The notes: generated from the letters alone by a model not told the origin. A stretch of DNA of 61,537 bases from Solobacterium sp. (GCA_024680365.1 JAILCN010000028.1:1-61537); one strand, 5' to 3'; positions 9,111-18,050 are shown, counted from the stretch's first letter. A program made the numbers and translations.

Positions 9111-9161
9111 ATGGGAGCAGTCCTACAGAGGCTATGTCTCATACAGAGTCACAATGTATAA
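9111..9161 (+). CDS. Putative 16-residue leader peptide
   Basis: A short frame (MGAVLQRLCLIQSHNV) begins just after AAAGGAGAG and ends in a TAA (9159-9161) that overlaps the start region of the next gene at 9154. The next gene has no ribosome binding site of its own, so ribosomes finishing this short frame could restart there. It could be a coupling device or a chance frame. Only the spacing and the ribosome binding site support it. Confidence 0.35.
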   Translation: MGAVLQRLCLIQSHNV

Positions 9162-9744
9162 GAAACAGTTGACTGTACAGCGTATCTTATGCTTAGCCGC
9201 AATTATTGTAAGTGCAATTGTCTTTGCTTATGCGCTTGGAATCATGACTGACCTTTATAACTGCCTGTATGACACGATGCGCAATCCGAGAAACATCCAT
9301 GATACAGATGTTGCCGGTTCGATCGTGTACTACAACATGCAGGCGTTTAACAAGGTGTTCCTTAATTACAGCATCGTTCTGCTGGTAATAGCTGCTTTTC
9401 TGTTCATCACAAATACGCATTCACGCCGTAAGTACTACATTGGCAACTATGCCGCAATCGGTGTATTCGCAGCAGCTTCGATCTATCTGACCGTGTTTGC
9501 TCACATTTATATTCAGGCATTCAGGGCTCAGTGGCTCAAGGTTGACTTCGCGGCGCTGAAAGCACATTCCGAAATGTGGGGTACCTACTATACGGAATCC
9601 ACATTCTGGTTTGACGTTCATTACTTCGTATTTGCACTTCTGCTGATCGTTGCCGGACTTCTCGTCTGGAACGCAGTCTGGAAGTATCGTCTGATGAAGG
9701 AAGAGAATCAGCTGATTGAAGATGGAAGGAGAGTTCTGGAATGA
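9154..9744 (+). CDS. Four-helix membrane protein of unknown function in the pectin operon
   Basis: This 196-residue protein has predicted membrane segments at about 11-31, 70-87, 96-117 and 154-174, a tyrosine-rich outer loop after the third helix, and a charged C-terminal tail. I do not recognise the family. No convincing ribosome binding site precedes ATG 9154; a 16-codon frame with a good site overlaps it, so translation may be coupled. The stop overlaps the next ATG by four bases (9741-9744). It sits between the binding lipoprotein and an MsmX-type ATPase together with three other small membrane proteins of similar layout, which suggests a multi-subunit membrane assembly tied to transport. 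Confidence 0.75.
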   Translation: MYKKQLTVQRILCLAAIIVSAIVFAYALGIMTDLYNCLYDTMRNPRNIHDTDVAGSIVYYNMQAFNKVFLNYSIVLLVIAAFLFITNTHSRRKYYIGNYAAIGVFAAASIYLTVFAHIYIQAFRAQWLKVDFAALKAHSEMWGTYYTESTFWFDVHYFVFALLLIVAGLLVWNAVWKYRLMKEENQLIEDGRRVLE

Positions 9745-10235
9745 CGACTCAGGATGAACGCACGATCGCTCGAGACCGGATGAGATTCATTAAGAATACA
9801 CAGTCCTCCAGGCTTTGCTATCTGGGTATTCTGTTCGATGTCTTCTTCTTTGTAAATATCTACAAGTCAGATGTCGGAACATACTATTACAATTACAAAA
9901 TTGGTCTTTCAATCGTTTACAATCTGATCTTCCTGCTGGCAGCCTTCCTGGCTTCCGAGGGAGTCAAAAACTACAAAAAAGAATATTCGTATTCACTGTT
10001 CATTCTCGGTATTCTGCAGTTTGTCCGCATCTTCATTATTCCGATGCAGGCACACAGCGCGAAGATCGAGGTCGATAACGCACTCGTCGGTGTTATGGGC
10101 AACGGCCAGTTCACACTTGTCTGCGCATATCTGATCATCTCAGGTGCTGCGCTGCTGATTGCGGGTCTGATCAACCTGAAGAAGTATAAAGAACTGAGCG
10201 AACACCTGAAGTCGATCGGTCAGGAAATGGCATAG
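9741..10235 (+). CDS. Four-helix membrane protein of unknown function in the pectin operon
   Basis: This 164-residue protein has predicted membrane segments at about 24-41, 53-72, 84-101 and 122-145 and a short lysine-rich C terminus. No family is recognised. It overlaps the previous gene by four bases and is preceded by AAGGAGAG, so the two are translated together in similar amounts. The MsmX-like ATPase starts 11 bases after its stop. Size, helix count and position suggest it pairs with its upstream neighbour. A role as accessory transporter subunit is inference from context alone. Confidence 0.75.
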   Translation: MTTQDERTIARDRMRFIKNTQSSRLCYLGILFDVFFFVNIYKSDVGTYYYNYKIGLSIVYNLIFLLAAFLASEGVKNYKKEYSYSLFILGILQFVRIFIIPMQAHSAKIEVDNALVGVMGNGQFTLVCAYLIISGAALLIAGLINLKKYKELSEHLKSIGQEMA

Positions 10236-10246
10236 GAGATTGAGTT

Positions 10247-11323
10247 ATGGCAACGTTGAACTTACAGCATATCGATAAAATTTACGATAATAATGTACAG
10301 GCAGTCTATGACTTTAATCTGGATGTCAAAGACGGAGAATTGATCGTTCTCGTCGGACCTTCCGGCTGCGGAAAATCCACAACACTGCGTATGGTCGCAG
10401 GTCTGGAAGATATCTCGAACGGAAAGCTTCTGCTTGACGGCAAGGATATTACAGACGCTCCTGCAAAGGACAGAGACATGGCGATGGTATTCCAGAGCTA
10501 TGCGCTGTACGGCCATATGACGATTTATGAAAACATGGCATTCTCTCTGACACTGAGAAAAGAGAATCCGAATGTCATCCATAAGAAAGTTCTGGCAGCG
10601 GCTGAGATCCTCGGCCTGACAAGCCAGCTGAACAAGAAGCCGGCACAGCTTTCCGGCGGACAGAGACAGCGTGTTGCGATGGGACGTTCCATCGTCAGAA
10701 ACCCGAAAGTCTTCCTGTTCGACGAACCGCTGTCCAACCTTGACGCGAAGCTGCGCGGATCCACACGTCGTGAGATCCTGCTTCTCCACAAGCGTCTGAA
10801 GGCTACGATGCTCTATGTTACACACGACCAGACAGAAGCTCTGACGCTCGCTGACAGGATCGTATGTATGTCAATGGGACATGTACAGCAGGTCGGTACA
10901 CCGCTCGAGCTGTACGATTCCCCGGCAAACATCTTTGTCGCAAGCTTTATCGGCCTGCCCCCGATGAATTTCTTCGATGTCGTTGTCAACAAAGGCAAGC
11001 TCGAAGGCGAAGGCTTCACAGTTGCTCTGGACGCTGAAGAACAGCACACACTCGCTGCATACCAGGGCAAGCAGATCGTTCTCGGCGTACGTCCTGAGAA
11101 TATTTCGCTTGGCAATGATATCGGCATCACAGTCGCAATGAATGAAAACCTTGGTATGAACACTCTCGTTTCCGGACACATCGGAGACAAAGGACCTCAT
11201 ATCACAGCCAAACTGAAGGGCTGGTTCGATTACAGCGCCGGCGATCCGGCAGTCTTCACATTCGACAAGAAGCACTTCTTTGACAAGGAAACAACAAATG
11301 CGATCCGCGGAGGTAATGTATGA
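10247..11323 (+). CDS. Sugar ABC transporter ATPase, MsmX/UgpC-like (copy 1)
   Basis: This 358-residue nucleotide-binding subunit carries Walker A (GPSGCGKST), the Q-loop region (MVFQSYALYGHM), the signature (LSGGQRQRVAMGRSIVR), Walker B (FLFDEPLSNLD) and the switch histidine (VTHDQTEA). A C-terminal regulatory TOBE-like domain runs from about residue 240. It differs from the usual MsmX consensus in two places: Gly replaces Pro after SYALY, and Ser replaces Ala in the GRSIVR helix. It is flanked on both sides by small membrane proteins and overlaps the next one by four bases. It may serve that assembly, while the second ATPase at 16100 serves the LplB/YtcP permeases; this split is a guess. 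Confidence 0.93.
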   Translation: MATLNLQHIDKIYDNNVQAVYDFNLDVKDGELIVLVGPSGCGKSTTLRMVAGLEDISNGKLLLDGKDITDAPAKDRDMAMVFQSYALYGHMTIYENMAFSLTLRKENPNVIHKKVLAAAEILGLTSQLNKKPAQLSGGQRQRVAMGRSIVRNPKVFLFDEPLSNLDAKLRGSTRREILLLHKRLKATMLYVTHDQTEALTLADRIVCMSMGHVQQVGTPLELYDSPANIFVASFIGLPPMNFFDVVVNKGKLEGEGFTVALDAEEQHTLAAYQGKQIVLGVRPENISLGNDIGITVAMNENLGMNTLVSGHIGDKGPHITAKLKGWFDYSAGDPAVFTFDKKHFFDKETTNAIRGGNV

Positions 11324-11877
11324 ATAACAAGAAAAACGGCGGACTGAAGGAAGTTTGGAGAAAGATACTTGTCGCTCTCAAGCGCAAGCCGTTCAATATT
11401 CCTCTTGTAGCTCTTGTAATTACATTCCTTTATTACGCACTGCATCTTTCGTCTATTTCAAATACGACAGCGAAGATCCAGGGCACAGGAATGGGTCTGG
11501 CAGGATTCTGCACAATGCTGTTCTCGATCCTGTCCTACATGGCTTTCATCAATACATTCCAGTACCGCAAACCTGTGAACAAGCCGATGCTTGTTGTCCT
11601 GTTTGCAATGTTTGGAATTATCGCGTTTGCGGATTTCTTCTACCTGAGACAGATCTATGCAGCGATCTCACGTGAAGTAAACCCGATCATTGTCAACAGC
11701 AATACAGCCTATATCGCTTACGCTGAATACTATCTGCGTATGCATCTGATTCTTCTCGCTGTTACGATCGTTCTGATCTGCCTTCTTCCGGTCTACACGA
11801 AGATGCTCCGCAAGATCAAGACATCGATTGAAGTCGAAGACAACGGATCAATGGGCAGTATCGAGTTATCCGAATAA
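11320..11877 (+). CDS. Four-helix membrane protein of unknown function in the pectin operon
   Basis: This 185-residue protein has a lysine-rich cytosolic start and predicted membrane segments at about 25-43, 58-80, 88-108 and 139-160. No family is recognised. Its ATG overlaps the stop of the ATPase gene by four bases and follows GGAGG, so its synthesis is coupled to the ATPase. That coupling is the best evidence that it works with the ATPase. It is similar in size and helix number to the proteins at 9154 and 9741, but I see no clear sequence identity between them. Confidence 0.75.
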   Translation: MNNKKNGGLKEVWRKILVALKRKPFNIPLVALVITFLYYALHLSSISNTTAKIQGTGMGLAGFCTMLFSILSYMAFINTFQYRKPVNKPMLVVLFAMFGIIAFADFFYLRQIYAAISREVNPIIVNSNTAYIAYAEYYLRMHLILLAVTIVLICLLPVYTKMLRKIKTSIEVEDNGSMGSIELSE

Positions 11878-11892
11878 TGAAATTCAGAACAT

Positions 11893-11931
11893 ACAGTCCG
11901 GACAGGAAGCGAAGCTGACTGTCCTGGCTGT
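11893..11931 (+). other. Intercistronic stem-loop
   Basis: The arms at 11893-11905 and 11919-11931 pair over 13 positions with one mismatch and one G-U pair, and the loop holds a small inner AGC/GCT stem. No T-run follows. The hairpin ends right before an ATG at 11932, which would block that codon and supports a start at 11950 for the next gene. Confidence 0.5.
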
Positions 11932-11949
11932 ATGGATACAGGTACATAC

Positions 11950-12576
11950 ATGAAGAAAAAGAAACTCAGAAAACCGGAAATCGAAAAAGAAACAGATTAC
12001 TATGATCTGAAATCAGACGCAGTACGTGATCTTGTGGAAGCGAATGAAGAGAATTCGCCTGTTGTATCACAGGAAGAACTCCGCAAGTATACTTCCCAGT
12101 CAAAATTTCATGTTGCGCACTGGATCAAGATGCTGGGAATCAAGTTCTGGTTTGCCGGTGCAGTATGTTTCTTCTTCATCTGGGGACTCAGCATTTATGT
12201 GGCGGATGTATTTGATCTGCTGCTGATCACCGCGATCGCCATGGGCATGGTAACAGATCTTCTGACCAATCCCGCGCTCCGTTTCTTTGAAAAAACGAAG
12301 GGTGAGAATGAACGGTGGATCATGGTGAACAAGAGGGGATACTTCAGTTTTGTACTGAATATTCTCTATGCAGGAGTCGTCGTGTTCTTCGTGTATACGT
12401 TCTATTTTGTGATCAATGCTGCTTTCGCTGCGGCAAGCGGCGAGACGGAACGGGTCGTACTCGGTGTTGAACCGATCCTGTTCGGACTGTTCTATCTCGG
12501 CTTTGACCTGCTGTTTACAGAAATGAAAAACTATATCAGGAATCTCATTGCCAGCGCGAAAGCAGGAAAACTATGA
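11950..12576 (+). CDS. Membrane protein of unknown function in the pectin operon
   Basis: This 208-residue protein begins with a charged cytosolic region of about 60 residues, then has hydrophobic segments at about 64-84, 88-104, 133-160 and 170-190. No family is recognised. Two in-frame ATGs exist, 11932 and 11950. The first abuts a strong hairpin and has no ribosome binding site, while the second follows CAGG, so I prefer 11950 with modest confidence. The gene closes the block of small membrane proteins and is followed 16 bases later by the GH28 start. It probably belongs with the uptake machinery, by position only. Confidence 0.7.
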   Translation: MKKKKLRKPEIEKETDYYDLKSDAVRDLVEANEENSPVVSQEELRKYTSQSKFHVAHWIKMLGIKFWFAGAVCFFFIWGLSIYVADVFDLLLITAIAMGMVTDLLTNPALRFFEKTKGENERWIMVNKRGYFSFVLNILYAGVVVFFVYTFYFVINAAFAAASGETERVVLGVEPILFGLFYLGFDLLFTEMKNYIRNLIASAKAGKL

Positions 12577-12592
12577 GCAGGAAAGAATCCCT

Positions 12593-14137
12593 ATGACGAA
12601 ATCTTTGTACATCGGCAGCAGTTCAGCCTGTTTTGAACTGGAAAATACTGCTGCATACTACAGCGGGAAAGAATATACAGTTACTCTCGACGGGGAAGAA
12701 GTTTTTTCCGGCTGTGAAAACGTATTTTCACTTTTCGGCCTTTCACCTGAAACAGCTTATGAAGCTGTGATCCGTACAGGTGAAACAGAAGAAAAAGTCA
12801 CTTTTACAACTGCTTCCGAATCCTGCTGTGTCAGTGTAAGAGACTTCGGAGCCAGAGGTGACGGCAAACATGAGGATACGGCGGCGATCCAGGCAGCGAT
12901 CAACATGCTGCCGGACGGAGGAAGGCTTGTCTTTCCTGCAGGCACTTATCTGACATTCCCTCTGTCATTAAGAAGTCACATAACCATCGAACTGGAAAAA
13001 GACGCAGTGCTGCTCGGCTCCACAGAGCGTGAGCGCTATCCGATCATTCCGGGCGTTGCCAATGGCATTCCGTTCGCTGGATTTGAGGGAATTGAAGAAG
13101 ATTCCTATCAGTCGCTGCTGTTTGGTGCGTATGTCAGTGACATCGCGGTCGTTGGCCAGGGAAAGATCGACGGCAATGGACAGAACGGAGACTGGTGGAA
13201 GGAATTCAGGAATTTTCCTGCAAAGCGTCCGCGCGACATCTTCCTGAACAGGTGTGAGGATATCACTCTGCATGGAATTACCGTGTGCAACAGTCCTTCG
13301 TGGCATATTCACCCGTATTTCTCAAACAGAGTATCCATTCTCAACTGTCTGGTCTCTGCACCGAAAATTTCTCCGAATACGGATGCGATCGATCCGGAGA
13401 GCTGCAAAGATGTTGATATCATCGGCTGCCGTTTCTCGGTCGGCGATGACTGCATCGCAGTCAAATCGGGCAAGATCGATATGGCCAGGAAGTACAAAGT
13501 ACCGGCTGAAAATCATACCATCCGCAACTGTCTGATGGAATTCGGACATGGTGCGCTGACGCTCGGAAGCGAGCTGTCTGCCGGTATCAAAAATGTTTCA
13601 GTAACACAATGCCTGTTCCGTGAAACGGACAGAGGTCTGCGGATCAAGACAAGACGCGGAAGAGGCAAAGACAGCATTATCACGGAGGTGCTCTTTGACA
13701 ACATCCTGATGGACAGAGTCAAGACGCCGATCGTGATCAACATGTGGTACAACTGCGTAGATCCGGATGCGCATTCGGAATACGTGTGGAGCCGCGAAGC
13801 TCTGCCTGTTGACGACAGAACACCGCATCTCGGACATTTCAGATTCCGCAATATGGTGTGCACGGGAACCGAAGCGGCTGCCTGCTACATCGATGGTCTG
13901 CCGGAAAGCCCGATCGAAAAAGTTGAACTTGAGAATATTCAGTTCACCTATGCCGAAGACGCAAAACCGGCTGTTCCTGCCATGATGGAATTCGCAAAAC
14001 CGCAGTGCCGCATGGGCTTATATATCAACAATGTAGGAGAGATCTCAGTCAGCAATGTCAGACTTGAAGGCGTTGACGGAGAACCTCTGATCGCGCAGAA
14101 CTACGAAACGCTTACAACAAAGGAGTTTGATGCATGA
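12593..14137 (+). CDS. GH28 polygalacturonase, cytosolic
   Basis: This glycoside hydrolase cleaves alpha-1,4 bonds between galacturonate units, most likely releasing monomers from imported oligomers. It has 514 residues. A fibronectin-like N-terminal stretch (about 1-80) precedes a right-handed beta-helix that opens with RDFGARGDG. GH28 active-site motifs are all present: NTDAID (252-257), GDDCIAVKSG (Asp 275 and 276), FGHGALTLGSE (His 309) and RIK (340-342). There is no signal peptide, so it is intracellular. ATG 12593 follows AGGAAAG; an upstream ATG at 12548 would overlap the preceding gene. It overlaps the GH105 gene by four bases. Confidence 0.93.
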   Translation: MTKSLYIGSSSACFELENTAAYYSGKEYTVTLDGEEVFSGCENVFSLFGLSPETAYEAVIRTGETEEKVTFTTASESCCVSVRDFGARGDGKHEDTAAIQAAINMLPDGGRLVFPAGTYLTFPLSLRSHITIELEKDAVLLGSTERERYPIIPGVANGIPFAGFEGIEEDSYQSLLFGAYVSDIAVVGQGKIDGNGQNGDWWKEFRNFPAKRPRDIFLNRCEDITLHGITVCNSPSWHIHPYFSNRVSILNCLVSAPKISPNTDAIDPESCKDVDIIGCRFSVGDDCIAVKSGKIDMARKYKVPAENHTIRNCLMEFGHGALTLGSELSAGIKNVSVTQCLFRETDRGLRIKTRRGRGKDSIITEVLFDNILMDRVKTPIVINMWYNCVDPDAHSEYVWSREALPVDDRTPHLGHFRFRNMVCTGTEAAACYIDGLPESPIEKVELENIQFTYAEDAKPAVPAMMEFAKPQCRMGLYINNVGEISVSNVRLEGVDGEPLIAQNYETLTTKEFDA

Positions 14138-15282
14138 CAGACTACACCAGAATTGATGCCTATGTACTCCGCCTTGTTGAAGAATCCACACCGGAAAGAA
14201 CGATGTGGAATCTGGAAAAGCTGCGGGAAGGCAAAAAAGGTACCTGGAACTATATTGACGGGTGCATGCTGACAGCACTCATGGAAATGACCCGGATCAC
14301 CGGCGATGAACGCTATGCGGATTTTGCCGAACAGGTCACAGATTTCTATGTTCAGGAGGATGGTTCCATCCTCACCCTGGAGCCGGATAAGGCGAACCTG
14401 GACGATATCAACGAAGGAAGAGTTCTGTTTGAGATGTACCGCAGGACAGGAAAAGAAAAATACCGTCTTGCGGCAGATGTTCTGTATCAGCAGCTGCAGG
14501 TGCAGCCAAGAACATATGAAGGCAGTTTCTGGCACAAAGCCATTTACCCCAACCAGGTCTGGCTGGATGGTATCTATATGGCTCAGCCATTCTATGCGCT
14601 GTACAATGTGAATTTTGGCAGCGGAGACTGCACAGACACGGTCAGTCAGATCCTGACCGTACAGAAAAGAATGCGTGATTCTGAAAAGGGCCTGTATTTC
14701 CATGGCTATGACGCATCGAAGACAGCCTTCTGGGCAGATCCGGAAACCGGCTGTTCCCGGAATTTCTGGCTCAGGTCGCTCGGATGGTTCGCTGTCGCAA
14801 TGGCGGACCTGATGGAGATCCTGCCGGACGGAGATCAGAAGGAAAAGCTTGTTCCGGTATTCAGAGGTCTGATGGAATCGATGCGCACGTATGCCGATGC
14901 AGAAACAGGCATGTACTGGCAGGTCCCTGACAGACCGGGTGAAGAGGGCAATTACCTGGAGACAAGCGGCAGTGCCATGATGGCCTACGCAATGCTGAAA
15001 GGCAGCCGTCTTTCCATTCTGGATGAATCTTACGCAGTCCTTGGAGAAAAAACTTTCAACGGCATCATGAACCGGTATCTGACATTCACAGAGAATGGTC
15101 TGAATCTCGGCGGCATCTGTCTGGTGGCAGGACTTGGTCCGGAAAACAACAGGCGCCGTGACGGCTCTTATGAATACTACATTTCTGAGCCTGTCGTGGA
15201 AAATGATGCCAAAGGTGTTGCGCCGTTTGTACTGGCGTACACCGAAGTGAAACGAAGAGGACAGGAGGGAAGCAATGAATGA
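14134..15282 (+). CDS. GH105 unsaturated galacturonyl/rhamnogalacturonyl hydrolase
   Basis: This 382-residue alpha/alpha-six-barrel enzyme resembles YteR/YesR. It removes the 4,5-unsaturated galacturonate left at the non-reducing end of oligomers by pectate lyases. The catalytic aspartate lies in VWLDGIYMAQPF (Asp 145), and RNFWLRSLGWFAVAM is the usual conserved aromatic helix. There is no signal peptide. AAGGAG precedes the ATG, which overlaps the GH28 stop. Its product, 5-keto-4-deoxyuronate, is the substrate of KduI encoded 2 kb downstream, a tight metabolic link. GH88-like specificity cannot be excluded by eye. Confidence 0.92.
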   Translation: MTDYTRIDAYVLRLVEESTPERTMWNLEKLREGKKGTWNYIDGCMLTALMEMTRITGDERYADFAEQVTDFYVQEDGSILTLEPDKANLDDINEGRVLFEMYRRTGKEKYRLAADVLYQQLQVQPRTYEGSFWHKAIYPNQVWLDGIYMAQPFYALYNVNFGSGDCTDTVSQILTVQKRMRDSEKGLYFHGYDASKTAFWADPETGCSRNFWLRSLGWFAVAMADLMEILPDGDQKEKLVPVFRGLMESMRTYADAETGMYWQVPDRPGEEGNYLETSGSAMMAYAMLKGSRLSILDESYAVLGEKTFNGIMNRYLTFTENGLNLGGICLVAGLGPENNRRRDGSYEYYISEPVVENDAKGVAPFVLAYTEVKRRGQEGSNE

Positions 15283-16054
15283 TGTTGTTTATGTCGGCAA
15301 GCATCTGCTGACATATTCCGTCACAAAACACCTTCATCAGACATGGGAACTTGTGTACTGCACAAGCGGCAGCGGCAAGTTTGTCTTCTCTGATCAGGTG
15401 CTCCCGTATTCGGAAGGAAGCATCACGATCATTCCTCCGATGATTCCGCATTCAAACCTGGGAGACGAAGGGTTTACCAATATTCATGTAACGATGAAAG
15501 ACTGCACGCTGAACATTGATCATCCGGTGGTGATCAACTGCCCGGACAACAAGTATGTGTGTGATGCTTTCTGTGCATTGTATTACTACTATTCAATCAA
15601 TCAGTCGGTCAGTGCTTCACTGATTCCGATCTATTCTCAGCTGATCATTACAATGATTGAAACTCTGGAAAAAGGGCAGAAAAAATACAGTGATATCATT
15701 CAGCAGATCACAGACAGTATTCTGAATAACTATTCAGATCCGAACTATGATCTGAATGAAGCGCTTGAAACACTGCCGTTCAGTACAGAGTATCTGAAGC
15801 GGATCTTCAAAAATGAAGTGGGCGTAACGCCAAAGCAGTTCCTGACTCAGAAGCGGCTGGAAAATGCTGCAAAGAATCTGGCAATCAGCGGCGACGGCAT
15901 GAACATTTCACAGATCGCGCGTCAGAGCGGGTTCAGTGATCCGCTGTATTTCTCAAAACTGTTCAAAAGCAGATACGGGGTATCGCCGAAAAACTATCGG
16001 AGTGATACGACCTATGAAGCTGCTGATTCAGACAGTTCAAAAGTATTTTTGTAA
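15275..16054 (+). CDS. AraC-family transcriptional regulator
   Basis: This 259-residue regulator has an N-terminal cupin-like sensor domain (His-rich beta strands around HLHQTWELVYC and IIPPMIPHSN) and two C-terminal helix-turn-helix motifs. The second reads ISQIARQSGFSDPLYFSKLFK and ends with YGVSPKNYR, the AraC signature. It probably senses a galacturonate-pathway intermediate and activates the surrounding operon. AGGAGGG precedes the ATG, which overlaps the GH105 stop by eight bases. Being inside the operon, it would make a positive feedback loop if it is an activator. The effector and its sites are unknown. Confidence 0.93.
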   Translation: MNDVVYVGKHLLTYSVTKHLHQTWELVYCTSGSGKFVFSDQVLPYSEGSITIIPPMIPHSNLGDEGFTNIHVTMKDCTLNIDHPVVINCPDNKYVCDAFCALYYYYSINQSVSASLIPIYSQLIITMIETLEKGQKKYSDIIQQITDSILNNYSDPNYDLNEALETLPFSTEYLKRIFKNEVGVTPKQFLTQKRLENAAKNLAISGDGMNISQIARQSGFSDPLYFSKLFKSRYGVSPKNYRSDTTYEAADSDSSKVFL

Positions 16055-16099
16055 AGATCATGCAAAGTCATACATACATACGCTAGGAGGCGATATTCT

Positions 16100-17179
16100 A
16101 TGGCATATATAACACTGAAGAACATCAATAAGATCTATCCTAACGGATATCATGCAGTCCACGATTTCAATCTGGAAATCGAAAAAGGTGAATTTATCGT
16201 ATTTGTCGGTCCTTCCGGCTGCGGAAAATCCACAACACTGCGTATGATCGCCGGCCTTGAGGATATTTCGAATGGTGACTTCCTGATCAACGGAAACCGT
16301 GCAAATGAACTTGGCCCGCGTGAGCGTGAGGTGGCGATGGTTTTCCAGAGTTACGCTCTGTACCCGCAGATGACAGTATTTGACAATATCGCTTTTGGCC
16401 TGACACTGCAGGGTGTTGATGAAGAAGTAATTGAAGAAAAAGTTAAAAAGACAGCAGCGATCCTCGGACTTACAGATTACCTGGACAGACTGCCGCGTGC
16501 GCTTTCCGGCGGACAGCGTCAGCGTGTCGCGATCGGACGTGCGATCATCCGCAAGGTCGGTATCTTCCTGATGGACGAACCGCTTTCCAACCTTGACGCG
16601 AAGCAGCGTGTTACGATGCGTTCTGAAATTGCCCAGATCCATAAGGAAACAGGCGCTACAACGATTTATGTTACCCACGACCAGACAGAAGCTATGACAC
16701 TGGCTGACCGGATCGTCGTCATGAAGGACGGCTATGTACAGCAGATCGGTACACCGTATGATCTGTACTTCAACCCGGCTAACGTATTCGTAGCAGGATT
16801 TATCGGAGAACCTCCGATGAACTTCGTCAAGAGCATCGTAACAAAGGGAACGATCAAGTTCGGCGACAACACAATTGACATCTCCAAGAGACTTGGAGCA
16901 AAAGCAGCTGAGTATGAAGGCAAGGAGATCGTATTCGCATTCCGTCCGGAAGCGATCGAGCTGGTGCCTGAACACGAAGGCGCAAAAGTCAGAGCTGATG
17001 TTGAACTGACAGAAATGCTTGGTGACAACACCAACGTCTATATCACAACAGGTGAAGACAAGGCGATCCTGAAGGTCGACCCGCATGACACACCTGAAGC
17101 AGACAGCGTCGTCGAATTTACGATTCCGGACAGAAGCATGTACCTGTTTGATGCTGAAACGGAAAAAGTAATTGAATGA
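16100..17179 (+). CDS. msmX: Sugar ABC transporter ATPase, MsmX/UgpC-like (copy 2)
   Basis: This 359-residue ATPase has Walker A (GPSGCGKST), MVFQSYALYPQM, signature LSGGQRQRVAIGRAIIR, Walker B (IFLMDEPLSNLD) and VTHDQTEA, with a C-terminal TOBE-like domain. All are canonical for MsmX, the shared ATPase that drives several carbohydrate importers in Bacillota. TAGGAGGCG precedes the ATG. It is the more canonical of the two ATPases in this operon, so it is the likelier partner of the LplB/YtcP permeases. It lies between the regulator and kduI with short gaps. Which transporter each copy serves is not shown by sequence. Confidence 0.94.
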   Translation: MAYITLKNINKIYPNGYHAVHDFNLEIEKGEFIVFVGPSGCGKSTTLRMIAGLEDISNGDFLINGNRANELGPREREVAMVFQSYALYPQMTVFDNIAFGLTLQGVDEEVIEEKVKKTAAILGLTDYLDRLPRALSGGQRQRVAIGRAIIRKVGIFLMDEPLSNLDAKQRVTMRSEIAQIHKETGATTIYVTHDQTEAMTLADRIVVMKDGYVQQIGTPYDLYFNPANVFVAGFIGEPPMNFVKSIVTKGTIKFGDNTIDISKRLGAKAAEYEGKEIVFAFRPEAIELVPEHEGAKVRADVELTEMLGDNTNVYITTGEDKAILKVDPHDTPEADSVVEFTIPDRSMYLFDAETEKVIE

Positions 17180-17195
17180 GGGCAGGAGACGATAT

Positions 17196-18038
17196 ATGGA
17201 TATTCGTTATTCAGCAAGCCCCAATGATGTAAAGCGCTATACGACCGAAGAACTCCGCAATGAGTTCCTGATCACAGACCTTTATGTCGCTGATACTGTC
17301 AAGGCAACCTATTCCCATGTAGACCGCATGGTCATTCTCGGCATCATGCCGGTACATGAGAAAGTGTCCATCGACAAGGGCATTGATATCTGGGCAAACT
17401 TCGGAACAGAGTACTTCCTTGAACGCCGTGAAGCAGGTTTGTTCAACCTGGGCGGCAAGGGTGCAGTCACAACGGACGGCGTCCGTTATGAACTGGGCTA
17501 TGAAGACTGCCTTTACATCAGCAAAGGTGTGAAAGAAGTGTATTTCGAAAGCGATGATCCGGAAAATCCGGCGAAATTCTATGTCGCTTCCACACCGGCT
17601 CACAAAGAATGCAAGACAACGTTCCTGTCATTTGACAACGCGAATCATCGTCCGACAGGCGAAGAAAAATTCGCAAACAAGCGTGTCATCAACCAGTTTA
17701 TCCACCCGGATGTACTGGAGACATGCCAGCTTTCCATGGGACTTACGCAGCTGGCGGAAGGCAGTGTCTGGAACACGATGCCCAGCCATACGCATGAAAG
17801 ACGCATGGAAGTATACACATACTTCGAGATTCCTGAAGATCAGGCTGTGATCCATCTGATGGGACAGCCGAAAGAAACAAGACATCTCGTCATGAAGAAC
17901 TTTGACGCCGTTATCTCACCGTCATGGTCGATCCACAGCGGATGCGGCACGTCAAACTACACATTTATCTGGGCAATGGGCGGCGAAAATCAGGCGTTCG
18001 ACGATATGGACAACCTGAAGCCCAATGAGCTCTTATAG
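17196..18038 (+). CDS. kduI: 5-dehydro-4-deoxy-D-glucuronate isomerase (KduI)
   Basis: KduI converts 5-keto-4-deoxyuronate, the product of GH105 or oligogalacturonate lyase, to 2,5-diketo-3-deoxygluconate. At 280 residues it matches the family length. The zinc ligands are in place at His 198, His 200, Glu 205 and His 247 (MPSHTHERRMEVYTYF and SIHSGCGTSNYTFIWAMGG). ATG 17196, preceded by AGGAGA, gives the normal N terminus MDIRYSASPNDVK; an upstream ATG at 17172 overlaps the ATPase gene. kduD follows after 12 bases, the usual gene order. Confidence 0.97.
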   Translation: MDIRYSASPNDVKRYTTEELRNEFLITDLYVADTVKATYSHVDRMVILGIMPVHEKVSIDKGIDIWANFGTEYFLERREAGLFNLGGKGAVTTDGVRYELGYEDCLYISKGVKEVYFESDDPENPAKFYVASTPAHKECKTTFLSFDNANHRPTGEEKFANKRVINQFIHPDVLETCQLSMGLTQLAEGSVWNTMPSHTHERRMEVYTYFEIPEDQAVIHLMGQPKETRHLVMKNFDAVISPSWSIHSGCGTSNYTFIWAMGGENQAFDDMDNLKPNELL

Positions 18039-18050
18039 GAGGTCTGAACT

